Shown here piece after piece: positions 52,776-61,317 of a stretch of 64,000 bases of DNA. Position 1 is the first letter of the stretch, and every line of letters begins with the position of its first letter. The translations under genes were made by a program, and so were the position numbers. Source of the DNA: Streptomyces sp. NRRL F-2664. GTDB lineage: Bacteria; Actinomycetota; Actinomycetes; Streptomycetales; Streptomycetaceae. A model generated the notes under the pieces. The model searched no databases. It was not told the origin of the DNA and worked only from the letters and a program-made list of their open reading frames with translations. The stretch covers positions 62,001-126,000 of the forward strand of contig NZ_JOFX01000009.1 in the NCBI RefSeq assembly GCF_000719345.1. Reading direction: 5' to 3'.

Positions 52776-53543
52776 CTACAGGTACGGGTCGAAGGGGATG
52801 CCCGCCGGTCGGGCCTCCGCCAGGTGGGACGCGAAGGAGCCGTCCTTCAGGCCGAAGTGGGCGCTGCCGAAGTCGGCCTGGCTGAGCTTCTCCCGGATCG
52901 TCGCGGGGTAACCCGACCAGCCGACGAGCGTCGGGTACTGCCAGGTGCCGCGGTGGTTCTCCGGCGGTTCGTCGTTGGTGTTGGCCGCGCGGAAGCAGTG
53001 CGTGCCGATGCCGTCCTTGTGGTAGACGATCTTGGGATGGGTGCCGTCCCAGCGGATCCGGTCGCGGGCGCGGATCTCGAAGTCGCCGTGTGCGGAGGTG
53101 GCGACGTACTTGGCCTCGCCGCCCTGGATCCACACGACGACGTGTTCCCAGTCGTGGCGGTGGCCGCCGAGGCTGATGCCGGGGATCGCCTGGTCCTTCT
53201 CGAAATAGAGCGCGTACACCACGGCGCACCAGCCGTTGTTGCACTTCCAGCGCGAGTAGCCGTTGGTGTTGGCAAGGTCCGAGGCGTCCCGACAGTTGCC
53301 GTCGAGCGCTCCGGTGGGCTTCAGCCCGCCGTTCAGCACCCCGGTCGGGCCGATGGCGGGTGTCGGATAGCAGCCGTCGGTGTCGTAGTCGTAGGCCGGC
53401 TGGAAGGTCAGCTCGATCGCCTCGGCCTGCCCGGGCAGAGCCGGCGGCGGAGCCGCGAAGGCGACCTGGGGGACGCCGACGACGAGCGCGAGGGCGGCGC
53501 CGGCGACGACGAGGGATCTCCGGAAGTGGCGGTTGCTCCGCAC
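52776..53543 (-). CDS. Secreted NPP1/NLP necrosis-inducing family protein
   Basis: A 255-residue exported protein. The signal peptide is residues 1-30 (SLVVAGAALALVVGVPQVAFA). The NLP heptapeptide GHRHDWEHVVVW is intact; in plant pathogen NLPs its His, Asp and Glu bind the metal needed for membrane damage. Cysteine pairs are at C..C (GNCRDAS, KCNNGWC). The GTG at 53543 is set by AGGAGG 7 bases upstream. It could permeabilize eukaryotic membranes or act on plant litter. Confidence 0.92.
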   Translation of the reverse strand: MRSNRHFRRSLVVAGAALALVVGVPQVAFAAPPPALPGQAEAIELTFQPAYDYDTDGCYPTPAIGPTGVLNGGLKPTGALDGNCRDASDLANTNGYSRWKCNNGWCAVVYALYFEKDQAIPGISLGGHRHDWEHVVVWIQGGEAKYVATSAHGDFEIRARDRIRWDGTHPKIVYHKDGIGTHCFRAANTNDEPPENHRGTWQYPTLVGWSGYPATIREKLSQADFGSAHFGLKDGSFASHLAEARPAGIPFDPYL

Positions 53544-53780
53544 AACAGGCCTCCTGGCCGGTCGGGTTCGGTCGGTGGCGGGCCGGGACGGCCACCGCCG
53601 GACCGACACGCCCGGAGCATCATTCGTGAACCGGGCCGGCACGGCAAGGGTCCGCGCACCCTCATTCGTGTGCGCGGAGGAGGCGAACTGTGCCTCAGAG
53701 CAGGCGAGTTGATGACATGTCAGGATTGGTGGCCGGGTCGGCCGGGGGCATGGCCGGAGCCGCCGGGCGAACCCCCTGCG

Positions 53781-53821
53781 CACGAAGGTCCGCCCCCGTG
53801 GGCCGGGGGCGGACCTTCGTG
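53781..53821 (-). terminator. Strong hairpin terminator
   Basis: Perfect 17-base arms (53781-53797, 53805-53821), 22 bases past the stop of the 33-residue gene. Confidence 0.78.
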
Positions 53822-53842
53822 TGCGTCGAGGGGGTCACACGG

Positions 53843-53944
53843 TCACAGGCCGACCGTGTTCATGAGGATGACGGCGGCGAGGTTGAGCAGGATGACGGTG
53901 ATGACGACGCCGATCGAGATCCAGGCCTTGCGCGATTCGTCCAT
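53843..53944 (-). CDS. 33-residue single-span membrane peptide
   Basis: A tiny gene encoding MDESRKAWISIG followed by a hydrophobic span (VVITVILLNLAAVIL) and a short tail ending in TVGL. GGAGGTGA lies about 10 bases ahead of the ATG, and a strong terminator follows the stop, so it looks like a complete transcription unit. The charged N-terminus suggests N-in topology. No family is recognised. Confidence 0.62.
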   Translation of the reverse strand: MDESRKAWISIGVVITVILLNLAAVILMNTVGL

Positions 53945-54072
53945 GGGCGCGGGTCACCTCCCGACGGGACGCGCCGGCATGCGGCGCTGCGCCGGCCGGA
54001 CGCCGGCTTCCGGCGCCGGCCTCCACCCATCATGGACCCGACGCGGACGGACCACATGTTCTGCGGCCCGCG

Positions 54073-54957
54073 TCAGGCTGCGACCCAGGTACCCGTCATC
54101 CCGAGGACGGCCGAGCCGTCCTGGTCCGTCAGCTTGGTACCGGTGAAGTCGCGGGCCCACTGCGAGGTCTGGATGCGGAACGCGGGGCGGTCGGCGGTCA
54201 ACGCCTCCATGACGGCCTCGGCCGCACCGGCCGGGGTCTGGGCCGAGTCCGGGGTGAACTGGGCGACCGTGCGGTCGACGTACGCGCGCAGGGCGCCGGC
54301 GTACGGTCCGGCCGCGGCGATCCGGGCGCCGAGGTCGAGCCCGATGTTGTTGACGAACTCGGTCGCCACCGCGCCCGGCTCGACGACGCTGACGCTCACC
54401 CCGAGGGTGCTCGCCACGGGCGCCAGGCTCTCCATGTAGCCCTCCACCGCGAACTTCGCCGCGCAGTAGGCCTCGTTGAAGGGCTGGCCGATGACCCCGC
54501 CGACGCTGGTGACGGTGATCAGGCGGCCGCCGGTGGCCCGGAGGTGGGGGAGTGCGGCCTTGGAGACGTTGAGCACGCCGAAGAAGTTGACCTCCATGAC
54601 CTCGCGGACGTCGGCCACGGTCTCCAGTTCCAGCGTGCCGACGTGTCCGGCACCGGCGTTGTTCACGACGGCGTCCAAGCGGCCGTAGTCGGCGATCACG
54701 CCGTCCACGGCGGCGGTGACGGATGCCTCGTCGACGACGTCGAGGCGGCGGATGTCGATCTCGACGCCCGCCTCGGCGGCGGCCTCGCGCAGGGCGCCGG
54801 CCCGGCCGGTGTCGCGCAGGGTGGCCACCGTGCGCCATCCGGCGCGGGCCGCGGCGACGGCTGCGGCCAGGCCGATCCCGGAGGAGGTGCCGGTGATCAG
54901 GACGGTGGGCAGGGACGCGTCGACGGTCGGGGCGGGGGCGGTGGGGAGCGTGGACAT
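54073..54957 (-). CDS. Short-chain dehydrogenase/reductase
   Basis: A 294-residue classical SDR. The cofactor site is TVLITGTSSGIGLAAA, NNAGAGH follows, the catalytic Ser is in ITVTSVGG, and YCAAKFAVEGYMESL carries the Tyr and Lys. Substrate unknown. GAGGTG precedes the ATG. It is divergent from a MarR gene with two operator-like repeats between, so it is probably the MarR target. Confidence 0.93.
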   Translation of the reverse strand: MSTLPTAPAPTVDASLPTVLITGTSSGIGLAAAVAAARAGWRTVATLRDTGRAGALREAAAEAGVEIDIRRLDVVDEASVTAAVDGVIADYGRLDAVVNNAGAGHVGTLELETVADVREVMEVNFFGVLNVSKAALPHLRATGGRLITVTSVGGVIGQPFNEAYCAAKFAVEGYMESLAPVASTLGVSVSVVEPGAVATEFVNNIGLDLGARIAAAGPYAGALRAYVDRTVAQFTPDSAQTPAGAAEAVMEALTADRPAFRIQTSQWARDFTGTKLTDQDGSAVLGMTGTWVAA

Positions 54958-54981
54958 GGGGCACCTCGGGAAGCTCGGACT

Positions 54982-55026
54982 TATGTGCGTGCACACACAC
55001 TTTAAAGTTATGTGCGTGCGCACGCA
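54982..55026. promoter_or_regulatory. Paired MarR-type operators
   Basis: Two related sites, TATGTGCGTGCACACACA (54982-54999) and ATGTGCGTGCGCACGCA (55010-55026), lie in the 87-base gap between the SDR and MarR genes. The second contains a perfect 14-base palindrome (55013-55026). The AT-rich TTTAAAG between them may be part of a promoter. Confidence 0.75.
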
Positions 55027-55044
55027 ACCCATAGACTGTGCGAC

Positions 55045-55506
55045 ATGCCGAAGAAGCTCACCGAAGCCGAGATGCCGGCGGCCGACTACGCCTTCTACGG
55101 GCTGGTCTGGGCCGGCACGACGATGACGGACCGCGTGGACAAGGCCCTGATCAAGGCCCACGACCTGCCCGTGTCCTGGTTCGAGGTCATGCTGTGGCTG
55201 GCGTCCAGCCCCGAGCCGGTGCCGGCATCCGTCCTCGGAAACAGCACCCTGCTCAGCCGGAGCCAGGTCTCCCGCGTCGTGGACGCCCTGCGGAGCCGGG
55301 GCCTGGTCACCCGCACCCCCTCGGCACGCGACGCCCGATCGGTGGAGGTCTCGCTCACACCGGCCGGCCGCACCCTCTTCGCCGAGGCCGATGCGACCCG
55401 GCGCGAGGTCCTGGCCCCGGTCTTCACCGACCTCCTCGACCCGGCCGACCTGGAGGCCCTCGGCACGGTCTGGCGCAAACTCAAGGCCGCCAAGGACGCC
55501 CCCTAG
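55045..55506 (+). CDS. MarR-family regulator
   Basis: A 153-residue winged-helix protein. The recognition region is ASVLGNSTLLSRSQVSRVVDALRSRGLVTRTPSARDARSVEVSLTPAG, the usual MarR helix-wing. The start at 55045 lacks a good ribosome site and is only 18 bases past the operators, so the message may be nearly leaderless. It likely represses itself and the divergent SDR. Its stop overlaps the 3' end of the histidine kinase gene by 4 bases on the other strand. Confidence 0.92.
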   Translation: MPKKLTEAEMPAADYAFYGLVWAGTTMTDRVDKALIKAHDLPVSWFEVMLWLASSPEPVPASVLGNSTLLSRSQVSRVVDALRSRGLVTRTPSARDARSVEVSLTPAGRTLFAEADATRREVLAPVFTDLLDPADLEALGTVWRKLKAAKDAP

Positions 55507-56948
55507 CGCCCGCGCGGCCAGGCCGGACGGCGGCGGGGCGAGGTACGGGGCCGGCGGGGGCGTCGGCCGGACGGGGCCGACGCGGCCAGGGAGAAGGACA
55601 CCGTGATGTGCGCCCCGCCGAGGGGACCCCGGGTGATGCGCATGGAGCCGCCGGTGGCCGTGGCCGCCCGCTGCGCGATGTCGAGGCCCAGGCCGGTGGA
55701 GCCGGTACTGCTGCCGCGCGACAGGGCCCGGTCCGGTTCGGGTATGCCCGGACCGCCGTCCTCCACGACCAGTTCCACGGCCTGGGCCGTGCGGACGACC
55801 TGGACGGCGAAAGGGGTCCCCGGCGCGGTGTGCCGGAAGATGTTGCCGATCAGCGCGTCCACCACCGCGGCGATGTCGTCGTCGGAGAGGCTGACGGCCG
55901 TCGGCTCCTGGGTCACGTCGAGGGTGCAGGGCCGGTCCTGCTGCTCCGCCAGCACCGACCAGAAGGCCGTGCGACGGCGCACCACCTCGGAGGCCTCGCA
56001 GCGCGGACCGGACGCTCCCGCACCGGAGCCTCCCGCACCGGAGCCCCTGGTCCCGCCGGACGCCTTGCCCGCAGCCGGCTCCGTACCCAGCAGCCCCTGG
56101 CCCATGGGGCCCACGGCGAGCGGGGTGCGGGCCGCGGCGATGATCGCCTGGAGCTCCGTCTCCAGCTCGCAGACCGCCGCTTCCACCCTCGCCGACTCCG
56201 GCGTCCCGGCCATCCGCTCCGACGCCAGGTGCAGGGCGGTCAGTGGCGTCCGCAGCCGGTGGGACAGGTCGGCGACGAGCTCGCGTTCGACGGCGAGCAG
56301 CTCGGTCATCCGGTGCGCCATCGCGTTGAAGGCGACGCCCGCCTCGCGCAGCTCCCGGGGGCCCATCGGGTCCACCCGGGTGTCGAGATCGCCCTGTCCC
56401 AGCGCCTGCGACGCCTGCGCCAGCCGCTTCGAGGAGCGCACGACCTTCGCCCCCAGGCGGTCGGCGACGAGGACGGAACCGCCGACCAGCCCCAGCGCGA
56501 GGAAGAGCATGACCGCCCAGGACTCCTTGACCCCGCGGGTGAGGTCGGCCTCCGGGACGAAGTTCTCGATCACGGCGACCTGGTCGCCGGGGAGCACCAC
56601 CGGCTGCAGGCAGATCCAGCCGTCCGGGACCTCCTGCGAGATGGACTCGCGTCCCTGCTGGGCCCGTTCCAGCAGCTCAGCGGGGGCCTTCGAGGGACCG
56701 AGGGCCCCCGAACCGGGCAGGTGCACGACCAGGTGCTCGGCCGCGTCCAGGCTCGCTGCGGACTCCCGCAGGGCGTACGGGTCCGTGGTCAGCGTGAGGA
56801 CGGGCGCCAGGGCGGCGGCCCGCTGTTCCGCGGCGTTGATGCCCTGTTCCTTGACCAGCGACATCACCAGCAGGGCCAGCGGTATGAGGAAGGACAGGGC
56901 GACCATGGAGGTCACGGCGAGGGCCACTCCGGCCAGGGAGCGCCTCAA
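55503..56948 (-). CDS. Sensor histidine kinase
   Basis: A 481-residue kinase with two membrane segments (residues 5-30 and about 145-165) around an extracellular sensor of 115 residues, then HAMP, the H box ELVADLSHRLRTPLTALHL, N box ALIGNIFRHTAPGTP and G box VEDGGPGIP. A Gly/Ala/Ser-rich insertion of about 30 residues interrupts the region between H and N boxes. The TTG start overlaps the response regulator stop (TTGA), an uncommon but coupled start. Confidence 0.92.
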   Translation of the reverse strand: MRRSLAGVALAVTSMVALSFLIPLALLVMSLVKEQGINAAEQRAAALAPVLTLTTDPYALRESAASLDAAEHLVVHLPGSGALGPSKAPAELLERAQQGRESISQEVPDGWICLQPVVLPGDQVAVIENFVPEADLTRGVKESWAVMLFLALGLVGGSVLVADRLGAKVVRSSKRLAQASQALGQGDLDTRVDPMGPRELREAGVAFNAMAHRMTELLAVERELVADLSHRLRTPLTALHLASERMAGTPESARVEAAVCELETELQAIIAAARTPLAVGPMGQGLLGTEPAAGKASGGTRGSGAGGSGAGASGPRCEASEVVRRRTAFWSVLAEQQDRPCTLDVTQEPTAVSLSDDDIAAVVDALIGNIFRHTAPGTPFAVQVVRTAQAVELVVEDGGPGIPEPDRALSRGSSTGSTGLGLDIAQRAATATGGSMRITRGPLGGAHITVSFSLAASAPSGRRPRRPRTSPRRRPAWPRGR

Positions 56949-57670
56949 CGCGGGGCCACCAGTTTGATGCCGACGCCCCGGACGGTCATGAGGTAGCGCG
57001 GGGCCGCCGCGCGTTCGCCGAGCTTGCGCCGCAGCGACGACAGGTGCACGTCGACGGTCTGGTCGTCCACGTACGGCTCCCGCCAGACCTCGGTCAGCAG
57101 CCGGCGTTTGGAGACGACCTGCCCCGAGTGGTGGGCCAGGAAGGCCAGCAGGTCGAACTCCCGGCGGGTCAGGCGCAGCTCCCGCCCGGCCAGGTGCGCG
57201 GTGCGTGCACCCGGGTCCACCGCGAGTTCGCCGACGACGGTGGCCCGCAGCGGTTCGGAGGCCGCCGGGACCGGCGTGCCCGCGCCGGCGGTGCCGGCGG
57301 GCGGGACGTGGCTGGTGCGGCGGAGCACGGCGGACAGGCGGGCGACGAGCTGGCCCCCGGAGAACGGCTTGACGAGGTAGTCGTCCGCGCCCGCGTTGAG
57401 GATCTTGATGATCTCGGACTCGTCGTCGCGGGCCGTGGCCACCAGGACGGGGACGGAGGATATGCCCCGGATCATGCGCAGGGCGTCCCCTCCGTCCAGG
57501 TCGGGCAGCCCGAGGTCGAGGACCACGGCGTCCACCGGTGTCTGGGTGACCTCGCGCAGGGCGCCGAACCCGTCGGCGGCGCTGCGGACGGCATACCCGT
57601 GCTCCGCCAGGACCTCGATCAGTGACTGGCGGATGCTGGGGTCGTCTTCCACGACCAGGACGCTCGGCAT
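56945..57670 (-). CDS. OmpR/PhoB-type response regulator
   Basis: A 241-residue regulator. The receiver has the acidic pair EDD at 8-10, phospho-acceptor Asp in VVLDLGLPDLDG near 53 and Lys in YLVKPFSG. The C-terminal winged helix has ELRLTRREFDLLAFLAHHSGQVVSKRRLL and VDVHLSSLRRKLG. It forms a two-component operon with the following kinase. Confidence 0.95.
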   Translation of the reverse strand: MPSVLVVEDDPSIRQSLIEVLAEHGYAVRSAADGFGALREVTQTPVDAVVLDLGLPDLDGGDALRMIRGISSVPVLVATARDDESEIIKILNAGADDYLVKPFSGGQLVARLSAVLRRTSHVPPAGTAGAGTPVPAASEPLRATVVGELAVDPGARTAHLAGRELRLTRREFDLLAFLAHHSGQVVSKRRLLTEVWREPYVDDQTVDVHLSSLRRKLGERAAAPRYLMTVRGVGIKLVAPR

Positions 57671-58229
57671 GCGGACACCTTAGGGGGTGTGGTCGACGGG
57701 GCCGGCCGGGGGAGCGGCGCCCCCGCCGCCGACCCGGTCCGATCGGCGTGGCAGCCTTCGGCGGCCGGCCGCCCGGGGCTCACCACCAGTACTGCTGATG
57801 GCGTCCGCCGGTGCGGCGGGCGCGCGACAGGGCGCAGCGGGCGAGGACGATCAGCACGGCCGCCCCGGCCAGGAGGGGGACCAAGGTGCCCGGGTCCGGC
57901 GCCCGCAGGACGATGACGACGGCGGTCGCGCAAGCAGGGGAGTGCGCAGTCCTGGCCAGGGCGTCTTCGGGGCGGGGCCGGCGGTCGTGCGTCCGTCCGG
58001 CGGTGAACGGCGGGAGGGCGGGCTCGCCCGGGAGGAACCCCGCACGGGCGGCAGGTGGGCGGCCGGCGGATCCGGGGCACGGCGGCCCGGGGTGGGGGCG
58101 GCTGCGAACCCCCTGGATCATACGAAGCCGCCCGAACCGTGCAGCCGCCGGGTCCGCCCCGCTCCGCGCCGTTCCTCCCGAAGCCGCCCCGGAGCCCTCG
58201 TCGCCGTCGGCGTGACCGTCGGTGCCCCG
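57671..58229. other. 559-bp region, possible small membrane protein gene
   Basis: No gene is certain here. On the minus strand an open frame at 57780-58121 encodes up to 113 residues, the last 55 including a hydrophobic stretch (LVPLLAGAAVLIVLA) and a basic tail. Its start is unclear and no good ribosome site is seen. The rest should hold the response regulator promoter. Confidence 0.3.
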
Positions 58230-58805
58230 TCAGGAAGCCTCGAACGCCGGCCCGTCGCCGGTGACCCGCAGCCGCACCGGGCGGTCGGACACCGGGATGG
58301 TGCAGCCGTCCTGCGTGCTGCAGCTCGCGTAGCCGATCAGGACCGTCGCGTCCCCGTTCCCGTCCGCGCGGACCGGCAGCGTCGTGGTGACCGGACCGTC
58401 CGGGTAGACCGGGACCGGCGCGTCGACGCCGGGCACGCGGATCGACCGCACCTGCGCGGCCGCCTGCAGTGTGCCCTGTGCCGCCAGGGCGCCGGTGACC
58501 CCCACCGTGGTCGGGCGGCCCACCCCTTCGATGCCCGTGGCCGGCAGGTCGGTGCTGTAGAGGTGGAAGCCCTTGGCCTCGGGCGTGAAGACCGCCGTGA
58601 GGGTGCCCGCCGAGGCCTTCCAGTCGGTCACCGACAGCGTGACGGTCACCCCGTTCTCGGAGAAACGCGTCGTGGGGGCGGGGCGGGCGGCGGCCGCGGG
58701 GTCCGCGGCGGGTTGCCCGCCGCATGCCGGGAGCGCCGCCAGGGCGAGGAGGGCGGCCGCTGCGCGGACCTTCCGGTGGTGCCGTACGTACGGGGAAGTG
58801 TTCAT
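58230..58805 (-). CDS. Lipoprotein with DsbD alpha-like domain
   Basis: A 191-residue exported lipoprotein: LLALAALPACGG is a lipobox. The C-terminal part has YPDGPVTTTLPV and YASCSTQDGCTIPVSDRPVRL, matching the DsbD N-terminal (alpha) domain, where two cysteines exchange disulfides with periplasmic partners. It is the last gene of the thiol-redox operon, after CcdA, so the pair reproduces the membrane and outer parts of DsbD as separate proteins. Confidence 0.85.
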   Translation of the reverse strand: MNTSPYVRHHRKVRAAAALLALAALPACGGQPAADPAAAARPAPTTRFSENGVTVTLSVTDWKASAGTLTAVFTPEAKGFHLYSTDLPATGIEGVGRPTTVGVTGALAAQGTLQAAAQVRSIRVPGVDAPVPVYPDGPVTTTLPVRADGNGDATVLIGYASCSTQDGCTIPVSDRPVRLRVTGDGPAFEAS

Positions 58806-58914
58806 CTCAGCCTCTGCGCCTCTGTCCTGCGCGTGTTGCTCGCGGGATCGGATGGGGTGGGACGGGAACGAATCGAATCGAGTCGGAAGGAAGGCCGAGG
58901 GGAGCCGGCTGGGC

Positions 58915-59697
58915 CTAGAGGACCGTGCCGAAGGCCGCACTCCACACCTGCAGGGCATAGACCATGTCGTTCCACACCCCGGTGGCCAGCAGCAGCCCGA
59001 CCAGGACCAGCAGGCCCCCGCCGGTCCGCAGGACCCAGGGGTAGTGGCGCTTGACCAGGCCGAAGGCGCCCAGCGCCCGCCGGAAGGCCAGCGCGGCCAG
59101 GACGAAGGGCAGGCCCAGACCCAGGCAGTACGCGACCATCAGCAGGGCCCCGCGGACCGCGCTCGCCTCGGTCCAGGCGAGGGCCTGTACCGCGGCCAGT
59201 GTCGGCCCGATGCACGGCGTCCAGCCGACCGCGAACACCGCCCCGAGGGCGGGCGCCCCCGCCAGCCCCAGCGCGGGGCGCCGGTGGCTGCGGAACTCCC
59301 GCTGCGTGAATCCCGGCAGGAACCCCATGAAGGACAGCCCCATGAGCACCGTGAGGACACCGAGCACCTGGGTGATCACTTCCTGGTGCGCCAGCAGGCT
59401 CCGCCCGAAGTACCCGAACAGGGCCCCGCCCGAGACGAGGACGGCGGTGAAGCCCAGGACGAACAACAGCGCGCCGGCCGCCATCCGGCTGCGCCGCCCG
59501 CCCCGCGCGTCCGCCAGGTCGGAGACCGACAGGCTGGTGACGTAGCTGAGGTAGCCCGGTACGAGCGGCAGCACGCACGGGGAGAGGAAGGACACCAGCC
59601 CCGCCGCGAACGCCACGGGAGCCGCGATCGCGAGCGTGCCGTTGACGAGGGAGGCCGTGTCCGTGGCGGCGAGCGTCCACTGCGCGGCGGCCGTCAC
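58915..59697 (-). CDS. ccdA: CcdA-type thiol-disulfide transporter
   Basis: A 260-residue membrane protein with six hydrophobic segments. The two redox cysteines are in FLSPCVLPLVPGY and GWTPCIGPTLAA, as in CcdA and the DsbD core. It passes electrons from cytoplasmic thioredoxin across the membrane. The GTG start at 59697 overlaps the TlpA stop (GTGA). Likely acceptors are the TlpA and thioredoxin lipoproteins of the same operon. Confidence 0.92.
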   Translation of the reverse strand: MTAAAQWTLAATDTASLVNGTLAIAAPVAFAAGLVSFLSPCVLPLVPGYLSYVTSLSVSDLADARGGRRSRMAAGALLFVLGFTAVLVSGGALFGYFGRSLLAHQEVITQVLGVLTVLMGLSFMGFLPGFTQREFRSHRRPALGLAGAPALGAVFAVGWTPCIGPTLAAVQALAWTEASAVRGALLMVAYCLGLGLPFVLAALAFRRALGAFGLVKRHYPWVLRTGGGLLVLVGLLLATGVWNDMVYALQVWSAAFGTVL

Positions 59698-60296
59698 GAC
59701 TCCTCCCGCAGGACGCGTGCGAGCAGGGGCCGCAGCTGCTCGTCGGTGACGGCGCCGCCGATGGCGGCGGCGACCCGTCCGCGGCGGTCGATCACGAGGG
59801 TCGAGGGGATCGCCTGCGGGTTGACCAGGGACGGCGGGAACCGCAGCAGGAGTTCCCCGTCGGGGTCGTGGAGGCTGGGGAAGGTCATGTCGTGGGCGCG
59901 TACGAAGGACCGGGCTGCCTCCCGGTCCCGGTCCCGGGTGTTGATCCCGAGGAACCGGACCCCGTCGGCCCGCGTCTGCCGGCTGAGCCGCTCCAGGTCG
60001 TCCGCCTCGGTGCGGCAGGGACCGCACCAGGAGCCCCAGGCGTTCAGTACGACGACCTGCCCCCGGAAGTCGCCGAGCGCGACCCGCTCCCCGTCCAGGT
60101 CGGCTCCCGCGAGGGCGGGCGCGTCCTGCCGGGAGGCGGGGTCCACGACCGCCGCCCCGGCCGCGGCACGGACCGCGTTCGCCCCGGCGGCCCCGGAGCC
60201 GCCGTCCGTCCACAGGCCGGCGGCGGCCAGTACCGCCGCCACCGCGAGGCCGGTCGCGGCCGGGACGGCGACCGACGCCCGCAGGGGTCTTCTCAT
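59694..60296 (-). CDS. TlpA/ResA-like thiol-disulfide oxidoreductase
   Basis: A 200-residue membrane-anchored thioredoxin-fold protein. One N-terminal hydrophobic segment (residues 8-28) is followed by the redoxin domain with active site NAWGSWCGPCRTEAD and cis-Pro in QAIPSTLVID. It probably reduces outer-surface disulfides, for example apocytochrome c. The start overlaps the upstream thioredoxin lipoprotein stop (ATGA). Confidence 0.93.
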   Translation of the reverse strand: MRRPLRASVAVPAATGLAVAAVLAAAGLWTDGGSGAAGANAVRAAAGAAVVDPASRQDAPALAGADLDGERVALGDFRGQVVVLNAWGSWCGPCRTEADDLERLSRQTRADGVRFLGINTRDRDREAARSFVRAHDMTFPSLHDPDGELLLRFPPSLVNPQAIPSTLVIDRRGRVAAAIGGAVTDEQLRPLLARVLREES

Positions 60297-61072
60297 GACG
60301 CCCACGTGCGCAGCCAGGTGTTGATCCCGTCCGCGGTCAGCGACGGGTTGCCCGTCACGTGGGTGTCGGTGCGCACCGTGCCGGACGGTGAGACGACGAC
60401 CAGGACGGGCATCTTGTACGTGCCGCCCGAAGGGCTGTACTTGCGCAGGAGCGCGGAGTTCGCGGAGCTGTTGCCGCCGATGTCCACCTTGACCATGTAG
60501 TACGAGGCACCGAGGATCCCGGCGGTCTGCGACTGCGCGAACACCTTGTCGGCGGCCTTGCAGTTGCCGCACCAGTTCGCGCCGAAGTCGAGCAGCACCA
60601 TCCGCCCGTCGGCCTTGGCCGCACGCAGCGCCGCGTCGATCTGCTTCTGTGCGTCGGCCGAGCTGTCGTACCCGGGGCCGGGCACCTTGGCCGGCGCCGG
60701 TGCGGCGGACGTACGGGCCGGCTTGGCGGAGCCGCCGCCGGCCGCGGTGGAACCGGAGGGCGCCCGGGACGGGTTGCGCGAGGGGGAGGCCGACGCGGAA
60801 GCGGAAGCGGACGTGCTCGCAGAGGCGGACGCGGTCGGGGACACCTCGGCGGAGGGCGACGCCGACTCCGACGGGAGGGCCTGCGAGGACTGTGCGGCGG
60901 TGGCCGCGGCGGCGGAGCCGGCGGGCTCCGAGGCCGGTCCGCAGGCCGCAGTCAGGCCCGCCGCGACGACGGCCGCGGCCACCAGCGGCAGCCGCCTTCC
61001 CAGGGGGGCGGTGGAGCGGGGCGGCGTCGTACGGCGCTCGGCGCGGACGGGTCGGAGCATGCGAGAACTCAT
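60293..61072 (-). CDS. Thioredoxin-fold lipoprotein with Ser-rich linker
   Basis: A 259-residue exported protein. The signal ends in a lipobox AAGLTAACGP near residue 45. A Ser/Ala/Pro-rich linker of about 80 residues holds the domain away from the membrane. The C-terminal 120 residues are thioredoxin-like with active site FGANWCGNCKAAD, similar to DsbD-gamma. It is first in the redox operon. The linker may be O-glycosylated. Confidence 0.9.
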   Translation of the reverse strand: MSSRMLRPVRAERRTTPPRSTAPLGRRLPLVAAAVVAAGLTAACGPASEPAGSAAAATAAQSSQALPSESASPSAEVSPTASASASTSASASASASPSRNPSRAPSGSTAAGGGSAKPARTSAAPAPAKVPGPGYDSSADAQKQIDAALRAAKADGRMVLLDFGANWCGNCKAADKVFAQSQTAGILGASYYMVKVDIGGNSSANSALLRKYSPSGGTYKMPVLVVVSPSGTVRTDTHVTGNPSLTADGINTWLRTWAS

Positions 61073-61245
61073 GGCGGAGACACCCCAAGGCACGGTTCGG
61101 ACTGCGGGACGGGCGCGAAGGCCCCCCGGCTCGGTGAAACCGGCGGCCCGACGGTGATCCGGGATGTCGTGTCCCGGAGTCGGTGGCCGCTCGGCTGAGG
61201 CGAGCATAGGACCGCTCGGGGCCTGCGGAACCGTGTCGGCGCGAT

Positions 61246-61266
61246 CTTGAGCTTGCCCTAAGGAAG
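61246..61266. promoter_or_regulatory. Shared CTTnAnnTTnCCyTAAGGAA motif, copy 1
   Basis: A 21-base element 174 bases upstream of the thioredoxin lipoprotein start. Fifteen of 21 positions match the element at 63019-63039 upstream of the CAP-domain gene, with the same orientation to the downstream gene. Confidence 0.35.
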
Positions 61267-61317
61267 AGCTCACCTTCCGCTTCGCCGGAACAGGGCGGAT
61301 CGGTTGAATCGACCTTG

